A DNA stretch of 64,000 nt from Sediminicola sp963974715. GTDB taxonomy: Bacteria; Bacteroidota; Bacteroidia; Flavobacteriales; Flavobacteriaceae. The position numbers were made by a program, and so were the translations under genes. The DNA is taken from assembly GCA_963974715.1 (NCBI GenBank), contig CAXBDK010000009.1:186001-250000 (forward strand). The letters run 5' to 3'. The notes beneath the pieces are model-generated. The model was not told the origin of the DNA and did not search any database. It worked only from the letters and a program-made list of their open reading frames with translations. Positions 35,806-43,985 of this stretch are shown here, in pieces (the first letter of the stretch is position 1; each line of letters starts with the position of its first letter).

Positions 35806-36339
35806 TTACATGGAATCAAGGAAATGTAAGTATTGGGGAACACTCTTTTCTATATGGTCGGCCGAAGTATCGTACTCGATTCCGTAGAAGGCAAATAACG
35901 GTCTGTAATCCGCCTTTACATATTCAAAGGTCAGCTGGAAAGGCCGGGTGAGTTCTTCAAGGGTATATTTATACACCCCCGAGGCACTATATTCATCTTC
36001 GTCCGAACCCAAGGAAATGGCCAGGGCGATCTTCTTTCCGGAAAGCCTGTAACCACTTTTGCTGCCATAGGCCCAACCATGGGTCAGGACCTCGTCCAAC
36101 CACTTCTTGAAGAGGGGCGGGCTATTGAACCAATAATACGGAAACTGAAAGACGATGTTGTCGTATCGTTCTATCAAGTCCTGTTCCGCCGACACATCGA
36201 TGTTCCCATCGGGATAGGTTTCGTACAAGGGGTGAACGACATATCTGTCCGGAAATTTATGCAGCTCCTGGGTCCATCTTTTGTTGACCACCGATGTTTC
36301 CATGGTGGGGTGTATAACGATTACCAATGTTTTTTTCAT
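35806..36339 (-). CDS. NAD(P)H-dependent quinone reductase-like flavoprotein (KefF/YwrO type)
   Basis: Start 36339 (MKKTLVIVIHP) gives 177 residues; the frame extends 7 codons upstream. It has the flavodoxin-like fold with LVIVIHPTMETSVVNKRWTQEL (FMN phosphate loop), a central IVFQFPYYWFNSPPLFKKWLDEVLTHGWAYG (the family signature) and KKIALAISLGSDEDEYSASG. It should carry FMN or FAD and reduce quinones or nitro compounds by two electrons. Divergent from an HxlR regulator at 36439, a frequent arrangement in which the regulator senses quinones or other electrophiles and controls the reductase. Confidence 0.9.
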   Translation of the reverse strand: MKKTLVIVIHPTMETSVVNKRWTQELHKFPDRYVVHPLYETYPDGNIDVSAEQDLIERYDNIVFQFPYYWFNSPPLFKKWLDEVLTHGWAYGSKSGYRLSGKKIALAISLGSDEDEYSASGVYKYTLEELTRPFQLTFEYVKADYRPLFAFYGIEYDTSADHIEKSVPQYLHFLDSM

Positions 36340-36394
36340 GTTGTTATGTTTAAAGATCATCGGCTACAAAAATAAAGTGCATTCCTAAATTTTT

Positions 36395-36421
36395 GTACAT
36401 TGGCGACCAAATGTAATGTAC
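36395..36421. promoter_or_regulatory. Inverted repeat in the quinone reductase / HxlR divergent promoter
   Basis: GTACATT (36395-36401) and AATGTAC (36415-36421) form a perfect 7-bp inverted repeat with a 13-bp spacer, centre spacing 20 bp, about two helical turns. It lies in the 99-bp gap between two divergent starts, 18 bp before the HxlR ATG. This is the right size and place for a dimeric HxlR operator. Binding is inference. Confidence 0.5.
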
Positions 36422-36438
36422 TATAAAAAATGTAAGTA

Positions 36439-36816
36439 ATGTCCAAGATCAAAGAGACCTCCACCAATTTTGCCAACAAACAAGCACTTGCCGATGAATG
36501 TCCGGAAGCCTATGCGGCCAATATTATAGGGGGACAGTGGGCCCTGGTGATCTGTTCCTGGTTGTTTGAAGGCAAAAGGAGGTTTGGCCAATTAAAAAAA
36601 CTGCTGCCCAACATCACGGAACGGATGCTGACCCTGCAACTGCGGAAATTGGAGGAATACAACATCGTTACCCGTACCGTATACGCGGAAGTGCCACCAC
36701 GGGTGGAATACGAACTGACCGCTATAGGGCATGAATTAAGACCCATCATCAAACAGCTTGAAAAATGGGGCGAAAAACATAAAAAACTACAGCAGGAGCC
36801 ACCCTCTAAGGGCTAA
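36439..36816 (+). CDS. HxlR family winged-helix transcriptional regulator
   Basis: 125 residues, the usual size. Seen: the N-terminal Cys in DECPEAYAANIIGGQWALVICSWLFEGKRRFGQLKKLLPNITERMLTLQLRKLEEYNIV and the wing VYAEVPPRVEYELTAIGHELRPII. In HypR/YodB-like members the corresponding N-terminal Cys senses quinones, diamide or hypochlorite; the Cys is present here. Divergent from a quinone reductase-like gene with an inverted repeat between them, so electrophile-responsive control of that gene is likely. Confidence 0.93.
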   Translation: MSKIKETSTNFANKQALADECPEAYAANIIGGQWALVICSWLFEGKRRFGQLKKLLPNITERMLTLQLRKLEEYNIVTRTVYAEVPPRVEYELTAIGHELRPIIKQLEKWGEKHKKLQQEPPSKG

Positions 36817-37125
36817 TGGGACCGCTACGGCGCTTTGCCATGGCATAACGACCTTTGCAAGGCGCAAAGCTTTGGACGGAGGACGGGATAATTCCCTACG
36901 GATATCGGTAACGGCATAAACCGTATCTTTGACCCGATCGTAAAATGGACCCATGAAAATGTGGGCCTAAACACATGTAAAGTGCCACAAATTTCCACGT
37001 CCGTCTATTCCGCTTTCGCCATAGGGCCATAGGGGAGGTGGGCCATGGGGAACCGCACAAAATAACAAAGGGATAACCTAAACTTAAAGTAGATTTAAGG
37101 TAGGCACGATTATCTTTAAAAATTT
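36817..37125. other. Intergenic 309 bp before ppk1
   Basis: A stem GCTTTGC (36832-36838) / GCAAAGC (36864-36870) followed by TTT could be a weak terminator for the HxlR gene. The last 60 bp before ppk1 are AT-rich and would contain its promoter, but no clean TAnnTTTG was found. A Pho-type box was not recognised. No ORF. Confidence 0.45.
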
Positions 37126-39189
37126 ATGGAAAAAGAGACTTTAGCGACCACGGAACGGTTTGTGGACAGGGACCTGGACTGGCTTGCCTTTAACGAAAGG
37201 GTACTTCAGGAAGCGGAAGACCGATCCAACCCGATATATGAACGGATCAAATTTTTGGCCATTTTTTCCTCCAATCTGGATGAATTCTTTAGGGTCAGGG
37301 TGTCCAAATTACGACAGATAGGAAAGGTGGAAAAGGCGGTAAGAAAGCCGCTTGCCCTAAAACCGAACAAGACGGTGGCCAAGCTATTGAAGGTGGTGGA
37401 CGAACAGCAGCAACGGTTCGGCAAGGTATTCAGAAATGAGATCCTTCCGGCACTGGCACCGCATGGGATCCACCTTTTGGAGTTCAATAATTACACCGAT
37501 GGACAGCGGGAGTTTATGTCGGCATTTTTCAATGAAAGGATAAGGCCCATCCTTGCAATGACGGACGTGGAAGCGCTTGCCAAAAACGCCCTGGAAGATG
37601 GTGCCCTTTACCTAGTAGTGGGCTTCAAGGAAAACGAGGAGCTGGTATTTATCCCCATTCCCGATAAAAAACTGGGGCGTTTTGTACAGATCCCCTCGGA
37701 ACTGGGGACCTATGACTATGTTTTTCTGGAGGATATCATCAAAGCTTCGGTACAACAATTGTTTCCAGATAAGACCGTGGCTTCCAACTACAATATAAAG
37801 ATCTCCAGGGATGCGGAGCTCTATCTGGATGACGACCACGAGGGCGATTGGATACAGAAGATCTATGAATCGTTGCGCAAGCGACAGGACGGTCAGCCCA
37901 CCAGGCTGTTGTTCGAGGGCACGATGCCCAAGGAAATACAGGACAAGGTACGTAGACTGCTGGGCATCGGGAAAGTGGATATGGTAAAAGGGGGGCAAAA
38001 CCATAATTTCAGCGATTTCTTTTCCTTTCCCGATCCCCTTAAGGACAAACATCTCGTGAATGAACCCATGCCACCGTTGGCACATAGGCATTTTGAAGAA
38101 GGTGGCGATCTATTCGAACTGATCCGGAAAGGGGATCGGATATTGCATTTTCCCTATCAGCGTTTCGACTATCTGGAAGCGTGGGTACAACAGGCCGCCC
38201 TGGACGGGAACGTAAGCAGTATCCATATTTCCCTGTACAGGATCGCCAAGGATTCCCTGCTTACCACGGCATTGCTCACCGCTTTGGAAAACAACAAGCA
38301 GGTGGTGATTTTTGTGGAGGCCAAGGCCCGTTTTGATGAGGAGAACAATCTGGAGTGGGGAAAGCTCTTCGAGGAAAAGGGGGCCACCGTATTCTATAGT
38401 TTTCCGAACGTAAAGGTACATTCCAAAATATTGCTCATCCATAGGCAGGAGGGCGGGGAACAAAAGGGCTATGCCTATATAGGGACGGGGAACTTTAACG
38501 CCAAGACCTCAAAAATCTACTGTGACCATGGGCTGTTTACGGCCGACCCAATAATTACCCATGATCTGGAACAGGTGTTCAGGGTCCTTAAAAGGGAAAT
38601 GCTGCTTCCCAAACTAAAGACGCTCTTGGTCTCCCCCTTTAACAGCCGTTGGCGTTTTGAGGACCTGATCCAATTTGAAATAGAGCAGGCCCAAAAAGGG
38701 CTGCCCTGCGGCATCACCATTAAAATGAACAGTCTGGAGGATACCGAAATGATCGATTGGCTGTACCGGGCAAGTGGGGCGGGAGTTGCCATAAAGCTGC
38801 TGATCAGGGGTTTTTGCCGTCTACGTCCCCATGTAAAGGGGCTGAGCGAAAACATTGTGGTCACCAGTATCGTAGATCGGTTCTTGGAACATGGCAGGGT
38901 CTATATCTTCCACAACCAAGGGAACGAAAAAATGTTCATAGGGAGCGCCGATTGGATGACCAGGAACCTGGACAAGCGGGTAGAGGTGCTTGTGCCCATT
39001 CTGGACCAGGGTATCTTTGAGGAACTAAAACAGCTTATGGACCTTCAATTCTCGGATAACGTAAAGGCACGATCACGGGATGCAAATGGCAACAATGCCT
39101 ATGTACGGTCCACCGATGGCGGTCCCGCGGTCCGTTCGCAGTATGCCATCTATGGGCACTTAAAAAGCCTGTTGGGAGCGGGGCGGTAA
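37126..39189 (+). CDS. ppk1: Polyphosphate kinase 1
   Basis: 687 residues, full family length. It polymerises the terminal phosphate of ATP into polyphosphate. N-terminal domain RDLDWLAFNERVLQEAEDRSNPIYERIKFLAIFSSNLDEFFRVRV is the classic PPK start. PLD-like catalytic domains: the autophosphorylated His is expected in FPNVKVHSKILLIHR, followed by YAYIGTGNFN, and the second conserved His in VDRFLEHGRVYIFHN with MFIGSADWMTRNLDKRVEVLVPI. No ppx or pho gene is next to it here. Convergent with a small lipoprotein gene (17-bp gap). Confidence 0.97.
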   Translation: MEKETLATTERFVDRDLDWLAFNERVLQEAEDRSNPIYERIKFLAIFSSNLDEFFRVRVSKLRQIGKVEKAVRKPLALKPNKTVAKLLKVVDEQQQRFGKVFRNEILPALAPHGIHLLEFNNYTDGQREFMSAFFNERIRPILAMTDVEALAKNALEDGALYLVVGFKENEELVFIPIPDKKLGRFVQIPSELGTYDYVFLEDIIKASVQQLFPDKTVASNYNIKISRDAELYLDDDHEGDWIQKIYESLRKRQDGQPTRLLFEGTMPKEIQDKVRRLLGIGKVDMVKGGQNHNFSDFFSFPDPLKDKHLVNEPMPPLAHRHFEEGGDLFELIRKGDRILHFPYQRFDYLEAWVQQAALDGNVSSIHISLYRIAKDSLLTTALLTALENNKQVVIFVEAKARFDEENNLEWGKLFEEKGATVFYSFPNVKVHSKILLIHRQEGGEQKGYAYIGTGNFNAKTSKIYCDHGLFTADPIITHDLEQVFRVLKREMLLPKLKTLLVSPFNSRWRFEDLIQFEIEQAQKGLPCGITIKMNSLEDTEMIDWLYRASGAGVAIKLLIRGFCRLRPHVKGLSENIVVTSIVDRFLEHGRVYIFHNQGNEKMFIGSADWMTRNLDKRVEVLVPILDQGIFEELKQLMDLQFSDNVKARSRDANGNNAYVRSTDGGPAVRSQYAIYGHLKSLLGAGR

Positions 39190-39206
39190 ATGCGGTCTTA
39201 TCTCCA

Positions 39207-39680
39207 TCAGTTCCCTTTCACGTCCGTCATCTTGGTATACAGCTTCTCTTGGCCGTTTTGTTCCAGTTTTAGGAACACCCCCATGGATTCCATGGTTTCC
39301 CCCATTAGGTTGTTCTCCACGGTATACCGCCAATCGCCGTTCTTGAATATAAAGTGGTAACCGCCGCCGGTACCCTGTTTGTCTATGGTACCGTTGTACA
39401 GGACCAGATCGGGATTGTCCTCCACGGTCTTGGGCCTGTTCCAAGCGGTATACCGGATCGTGTCATTGGCGAGCCGGTCTACCGTTACAATGTACTTTTC
39501 GCTGGTGGCATGGATCAGGTTCATCTTAACGGGGGCATCGGCCACGGTGGTCTGTTCCGTGGCGGACCGTTTTTCAGAGACTTCGGGCGGCTTTTGGGAT
39601 GTGGGCCTTTCCTTTTCCACATTTTTACAGGACAGGATGGCCAGGCACAGGACCATGCCAAGGGCGGTGATTTTTTTCAT
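39207..39680 (-). CDS. Small lipoprotein of unknown function
   Basis: 157 residues. The signal peptide with lipobox MVLCLAILSC is clear. The mature N-terminus is rich in Pro, Ser, Lys and Thr (a linker), followed by a compact beta-rich domain (MNLIHATSEKYIVTVDRLANDTIRYTAWNRPK, YHFIFKNGDWRYTVENNLM, MGVFLKLEQNGQEKLYTKM). No family recognised. It stands alone: convergent with ppk1 and followed upstream by more than 1 kb without a clear gene. Confidence 0.8.
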   Translation of the reverse strand: MKKITALGMVLCLAILSCKNVEKERPTSQKPPEVSEKRSATEQTTVADAPVKMNLIHATSEKYIVTVDRLANDTIRYTAWNRPKTVEDNPDLVLYNGTIDKQGTGGGYHFIFKNGDWRYTVENNLMGETMESMGVFLKLEQNGQEKLYTKMTDVKGN

Positions 39681-40815
39681 GGGGACCGTTTTTCCAAAGG
39701 TCGGAAAATTAATGGTGGTTTAAAAATATAGGGCAGGGGGGCACCCGTTTTTGTTTGCACCCAGAAAGAGGCAAGGGTTGCGGATTTTTGTTGGCAGGGG
39801 AATACCGTGTGACCCGTCCTGAAATCGCCGGGCATTTTTGTTGCTGCCTTACAGGAATGAGGTATTGATTGTGGATTTTGGTTGGGGAATTGTTTAAAAC
39901 CAAAAGGGGCATAAAGCAAAAGACACACCCTGGGACGCTGTTCTTATGGGTAGCGCGGTGTGTACTGTTAAGGACAAAATTACAAATTTCTTAGTGTATT
40001 AAATTGATTTTTAACATATTTTAATTTGAAATCTGTCATAATACGCTTGCAATTCCTATTGAACAGCCGTTAATTTTTATAATGTGAAGGTGGCATTTGT
40101 CATCTTTTCGAGTCTATTTACAACTGGGTAGGTTCCCTGATATGGAATTCGATTCTGGATCATGATCGATTGTTGTGTTTATGCAAAAATTGTTTTTAAT
40201 CCGAATAAGAAGAACTTTACGTTTTTGATACCTCCGAACTGTGTCTTCATGGCTTTTTTTTGGGATTGAAGGTTCTTGAATGAATCCAGCGGGGAAGAGG
40301 CATTAATACCAAGGTAAAAAACAAATGGTCCACTTCCAATAAAGTTTCCAGGGCCATAAAATTAACGGGCCTTCGTTCTTTCATTTTCTTTGCTTGTCCA
40401 AAGAAAACGAAACAAAAGAAATGACACTTCTTCACTATGTGGTCCCGAAAATCGGAAGGGATTTCCGGGACCGATGCCATGGCCTAAATTTTTTCCAAGG
40501 CTTCAAAAATTCTTAACGGCCATGCCATCTCCACCACGGAAGAAGATCGCCCGTTAATGAGGCTTCCTTCCAACCCAAATATAGATCCGAACACAACTTT
40601 TGGGACCGATCCTCGATACTACCCCTCTTTTATTTCTCCCCGTTTTCTATAGCTCACCTGAAGGAATGGACCCACGGGAGAAATCTGGATAAGGGAGTAG
40701 ATCGTTAAATATTTTTTATGCTTTTTTTCTCACTATCAACCTATTATATACGATACCGCTTAAAAAATTATGCGTATTTGTAAATAATCCTTAAATTGTA
40801 GGAAATTTCTATCTT
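39681..40815. other. Long intergenic region (about 1.1 kb) with a possible dispersed repeat
   Basis: No convincing gene. The only longer ORF (40247-40480, minus) has composition and content that look non-coding. The first ~150 bp (39681-39830) should contain the promoter of the small lipoprotein gene. AT-rich stretches lie at 39970-40200 and 40700-40800. An element at about 40375-40430 contains a perfect 9-bp inverted repeat. Nothing else assignable. Confidence 0.5.
40384..40407. repeat. Inverted repeat in a candidate dispersed element
   Basis: TTTTCTTTG (40384-40392) pairs exactly with CAAAGAAAA (40399-40407), 6-nt loop. The surrounding sequence (TTTGCTTGTCCAAAGAAAAC followed by GAAACAAAAG) resembles a word I recall being scattered through many Bacteroidota genomes, but that is from memory and not verified here. 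Confidence 0.4.
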
Positions 40816-40992
40816 ATGCTACCGAAGGTATTTGCCAAATATTTTGGAAGGACGTTTAAACTGAACTATGTGATCATCAAAGAGGTGGGCGGCGACCGTA
40901 TCACTTTTGCCTATCTAAAGGATGAGAACGGGGATACGGAAGTGGCCCCCATGAAGAAGGTCAAATTCTTTAACAGCGCGGATACAGAGTAA
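40816..40992 (+). CDS. Small hypothetical protein (58 aa)
   Basis: An ATG at 40816 opens 58 codons to TAA at 40990-40992. The translation begins MLPKVFAKYFGRTFKLNY and continues with alternating hydrophobic and charged residues (VIIKEVGGDRITFAYLKDENG, APMKKVKFFNS), like a small beta-rich domain rather than random translation. GC content matches neighbouring genes rather than the AT-rich flank. A stop lies 24 bp upstream in frame. No family recognised, no signal peptide. It stands alone between two long non-coding stretches, so it may also be the remnant of a larger gene. Confidence 0.5.
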   Translation: MLPKVFAKYFGRTFKLNYVIIKEVGGDRITFAYLKDENGDTEVAPMKKVKFFNSADTE

Positions 40993-41208
40993 GGTCCCCC
41001 TACGCTCCCCCTACGCTAAAGCTACGGAGGACCGTATGGCAATTGCTCAAAGCTGTAGCGACGACCCCTGCCGTGAGGGTATCAATACCTACTAGGTTTC
41101 CATTCATATCTATCCTCCGAGGGCGGACGCCAGCTTCTTTAGTTAGACCGGCCCCCATTTATCCATGCCGATTGCCCCATCGGACAGCCATTACCGCACT
41201 TTACGTAT

Positions 41209-41239
41209 ACGTAGTTTTTTATACACGCAAAAACTACGT
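41209..41239. repeat. Perfect inverted repeat (11-bp arms)
   Basis: ACGTAGTTTTT (41209-41219) and AAAAACTACGT (41229-41239) are exact reverse complements around a 9-nt loop. No GC-rich stem or trailing T-run on either strand, so it is not a standard terminator; a binding site or RNA hairpin is possible. Confidence 0.7.
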
Positions 41240-41304
41240 GTTTGTATGGATAAAACCCTCCAATTCTAGGTATTTTTACCCTAAAATAAGCCTATTCTAT
41301 ATAC

Positions 41305-41381
41305 GGCTTTGATACGGCTTTGATACGGCTTTGATACGGCTTTGATAGGGCTTTGATAGGGCTTTGATACGGCTTTGCCCC
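41305..41381. repeat. 11-bp tandem repeat, six full units plus a partial
   Basis: Unit GGCTTTGATAC repeats head to tail at 41305, 41316, 41327, 41338, 41349 and 41360, with a seventh partial unit from 41371. Units four and five end in G instead of C. The 11-bp period is not a multiple of three and no gene spans it. A unit near one DNA turn suggests phased protein binding or replication slippage. Confidence 0.9.
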
Positions 41382-41704
41382 CTAGGTCGCTAAATTACGT
41401 ATTTTTAAGTAGCTATTTTCTACGTATTTCCCATGTCCCAAATGGGCCTTTTAAAGGATCAATTGGTAGCGGATTTTGTTTGGTTTTGTGGAAGACAGCT
41501 CCTATGTATTTACCTATACCGGGTTTCCGTTATTTTCTACAGGACACCCACCTAGGAGGTACGCCAGCGGGGGCCTGCAAATAGGGACGGATTGCAAACC
41601 CGCCCCATCCCATAGGAAACCTTCCAGCAGAGAATCTCCCCCTCACCTTGTGGAAATGACGTTCCGCTGTCCGTACGTGGCCATCGCCACCGCCCATCTT
41701 GTTC

Positions 41705-42097
41705 CTATCTGACCACGGTAGCTTCCAGCTCTATGTTCAGCGTTTCGTTCAGGGCCTCCACTTGTAGCAGGGTAACGGCCTGTTTCATCCCGTGCCTTGC
41801 CACAAATTCCTTGAACAGGTCAAAACAGTTGTTGATAAATTCTTGGGAGGATGTGGTATAGATCGTAAGCCGAACGATATTACGGCATTCGTACCCGGCC
41901 CTGCCGATCACCGTTTCCAGGTTCTCTATGGCCAATTGAAGCTGGGTACGCATATCTGCATTGCTGGAGGTGCCATCGGCATGTACGGCGGCCTGCCCGG
42001 AACAGTACAGGGTACCCGCTGCTTCCGTTACCTCTACGGCCTGTACGTAACTGAGTTGTTCCTGCCAGGTCCAGGGATCGATCACTGTTTTTTTCAT
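41705..42097 (-). CDS. RidA/YjgF/YER057c/UK114 family protein
   Basis: Start 42097 (MKKTVIDPWTWQEQLSY) gives 130 residues, the usual size; the frame stays open to 42325 but upstream content is not family-like. Seen: VEVTEAAGTLYCSGQAAVHADGT, MRTQLQLAIENLETVIGRAGYECRNIVRLTIYTT and the C-terminal QAVTLLQVEALNETLNIELEATVV. The Arg that binds the imine intermediate in canonical RidA (RAARxxVEV) is missing at the C-terminal site (MKQAVTLLQVEAL), so this may be a non-deaminating subgroup. Monocistronic, downstream of the HNH nuclease gene. Confidence 0.88.
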   Translation of the reverse strand: MKKTVIDPWTWQEQLSYVQAVEVTEAAGTLYCSGQAAVHADGTSSNADMRTQLQLAIENLETVIGRAGYECRNIVRLTIYTTSSQEFINNCFDLFKEFVARHGMKQAVTLLQVEALNETLNIELEATVVR

Positions 42098-42194
42098 GAT
42101 ATTCTTTTTTTTGATGTCCCACAAAAGTAAGGAAGCCAGCAGCGGGGACCCGTGACCTATGTCACGATCTTGCCCAAAACCTAGAAGTGCGTAG

Positions 42195-43343
42195 CTAGAG
42201 CGAACGGAGCAGTGCCGATCGTGGGGAGCTGCCGCCCACGTTCCATTCCCCATAGCCCCTGCCGGAAATAAGGTATTGGCAACTGTCCTGCAGTTGTTGG
42301 ATGCCCGTTTGCCGCCACGTGGCAAAAGGACGATCGCCCAGGAGGGCCACTTGGATCTCTTTTTTAAACCGGGTGGACCGGTTTTCGTTCAAGATCTCCC
42401 AATAGTGGAGGATCAGCTCCCTTTGTTTTTCGATCAGGTCGGGAGAGGGGATCTTGTCCCTTTTTTGGTTATTGGTCCTTTTGGCGGAGGGCAGCAGGTT
42501 CCATAGGTCGTTGTTCTTCCAGATGGAGAAGGGGATCATATGGTCTATATCATAGGTGGTTATCCTGTTGCCCGTCCATACGCAATGTACCTGTTTCTCC
42601 CTTTCCAGAATTTCCTTGTAGATCCTTTTGGATTCCGAAATCTCCCGTGCGGTGATGGGGCTTCGTAGCACCTGGTTCACCACCGTGCCCACGCAGAGGT
42701 TTTGTTTGGAGGCGTTTACGGAAAATTCGGCCCATTTAAAGAGCAGGGAATCCTGTCCGCCGATAAAACTGCCCACCAGTTTAAAGGCCTCGTAGTACTC
42801 CACCGAAATGGAAAAACTGCCGAAGTTGCGTATAAGGAACGCCATATCCATTTCGGGATCCCTTTTGGGCCGTGCCTTATCTACCTGAAAGATGGAATAG
42901 AAACCCTCACTAATGGAGCGGCCCATATATTTCATGGGCATCTTGACAATGGTATCCCGCAGTTCCCTTGCCAACACAAAGAAATCCTCCTGTAGGCGCG
43001 GCGGGATACCCTTATTGCGCAGATCGTTGTAGAAAACGGAAAAGCCCCCGATAGGCCCATAGGCTTCCACAAGACGGACAAAGGATGCCTGGAACGCCAA
43101 ACGGGCGCCCCCGTTGATCTGGGGGATCGGGATACGGGATTCCAGGATGGGGTAATAGTACAACAGCCATTTTTCGATCAATAGGCCCATGGGAAAGGAA
43201 ACCCGGTCCCCTTTTACGGTGGTATAGGGCGAGTTGTCCTGGATCATATCGATCACGCCCCGTAGGAGCGCAAATTTATAGGTGGTGGACTTGCTGTCCC
43301 GTTCTATGATCTTCCCGATGGCATAAAATACGTCGTTTTGCAT
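42195..43343 (-). CDS. HNH endonuclease domain protein
   Basis: 382 residues. The C-terminal third contains an HNH nuclease motif: CVWTGNRITTYDIDHMIPFSIWKNNDLWNLLPSAKRTNNQKRDKIPS, with the Asp-His pair (DIDH), Asn (WNLLP) and a second Asn-Asn-Gln-Lys-Arg-Asp segment. Only one of the structural Cys pairs usual for zinc-holding HNH domains is seen. The N-terminal ~240 residues have no domain I recognise; they start with MQNDVFYAIGKIIERDSKS. Codon use matches the chromosome rather than the AT-rich island that starts just upstream. A stand-alone restriction-like or DNA-damage nuclease are both possible. Confidence 0.8.
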   Translation of the reverse strand: MQNDVFYAIGKIIERDSKSTTYKFALLRGVIDMIQDNSPYTTVKGDRVSFPMGLLIEKWLLYYYPILESRIPIPQINGGARLAFQASFVRLVEAYGPIGGFSVFYNDLRNKGIPPRLQEDFFVLARELRDTIVKMPMKYMGRSISEGFYSIFQVDKARPKRDPEMDMAFLIRNFGSFSISVEYYEAFKLVGSFIGGQDSLLFKWAEFSVNASKQNLCVGTVVNQVLRSPITAREISESKRIYKEILEREKQVHCVWTGNRITTYDIDHMIPFSIWKNNDLWNLLPSAKRTNNQKRDKIPSPDLIEKQRELILHYWEILNENRSTRFKKEIQVALLGDRPFATWRQTGIQQLQDSCQYLISGRGYGEWNVGGSSPRSALLRSL

Positions 43344-43435
43344 TCTTTCTGCAAGTTATAGTATATCTATAGGTAGTTGCCAATACAATTGAGGTTGTAA
43401 AACCAAGGCAAGGGGGATTGAGGCGAATCAGGACT

Positions 43436-43909
43436 CTATAATAGATCCATTATGGGAACACGTTGAATTTTTTCATTAGCGTCTATTTGGACATTTAATT
43501 TCTCTAACATTCCTCTTGAGAGAGTATAAAAAGTATTATTATATGCCTTGAGACCTTTAGGAATTATATAATTATCAAGCAAGTATTGTCCAGAACCATT
43601 GTACATTTCCTCTATTTCACCCGTTTCAAGTAAATTGATAGCAAGAAAATAATCAGGGATATTGTTAAAAGGAAAATAACAATATCCTTTAAAACTTGCT
43701 TTAATCTGTACTCTCTTACCGCTGGATATTTCAAATCCATCATGAACTCGGGTATTTTCAGAATATAACTCTATTCCGTATTTTTCGGCAGCCAAAACTT
43801 CTCCAATATCTCCCACCAATTTGCCATCCAAGCTAAATTTCTTGTTTAAATGTATGTATTTCTCTTTTAGCTTTTGGGTTATTGCCAAGAGTTCTTTTAT
43901 TTCTTTCAT
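43436..43909 (-). CDS. DUF6998-like putative PD-(D/E)xK nuclease
   Basis: Start 43909 (MKEIKELLAITQKLKEKYIHL) gives 157 residues; the longer frame to 44011 overlaps the neighbouring pseudogene. A helical N-terminus precedes LVGDIGEVLAAEKYGIEL (Glu37), then HDGFEISSGKRVQIKAS (Asp57, Gln68-x-Lys70), i.e. the E...D...QxK pattern of the PD-(D/E)xK fold with Gln in place of Glu. I connect this with the DUF6998 family found beside restriction and defence genes; that name is from memory. AT-rich like the island to its right. Likely a nuclease-like accessory protein; activity unproven. Confidence 0.65.
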   Translation of the reverse strand: MKEIKELLAITQKLKEKYIHLNKKFSLDGKLVGDIGEVLAAEKYGIELYSENTRVHDGFEISSGKRVQIKASFKGYCYFPFNNIPDYFLAINLLETGEIEEMYNGSGQYLLDNYIIPKGLKAYNNTFYTLSRGMLEKLNVQIDANEKIQRVPIMDLL

Positions 43910-43985
43910 AAATCCGTTGGTTTTAGTTATTAAAGCCACCAAAAATTTGTTTGGTAGCGAATCTTTAGTTGGATTAAGTAGTATT

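Larger units (their letters stand above)
40993..41704. other. Intergenic 712 bp with tandem and inverted repeats
   Basis: No gene supported. Contains a doubled CCCCCTACGCT word near 40998-41020, a 31-bp stem-loop at 41209-41239, the 11-bp tandem array at 41305-41381, and several TACGTA/ACGTATTT words (41201-41260 and 41394-41435). Small ORFs on the plus strand at 41043 and 41375 have no coding character. Confidence 0.5.

Noticed and set aside
40247..40480. 77-codon minus-strand ORF
   Set aside because: Contains the inverted repeat element and has no protein-like pattern.
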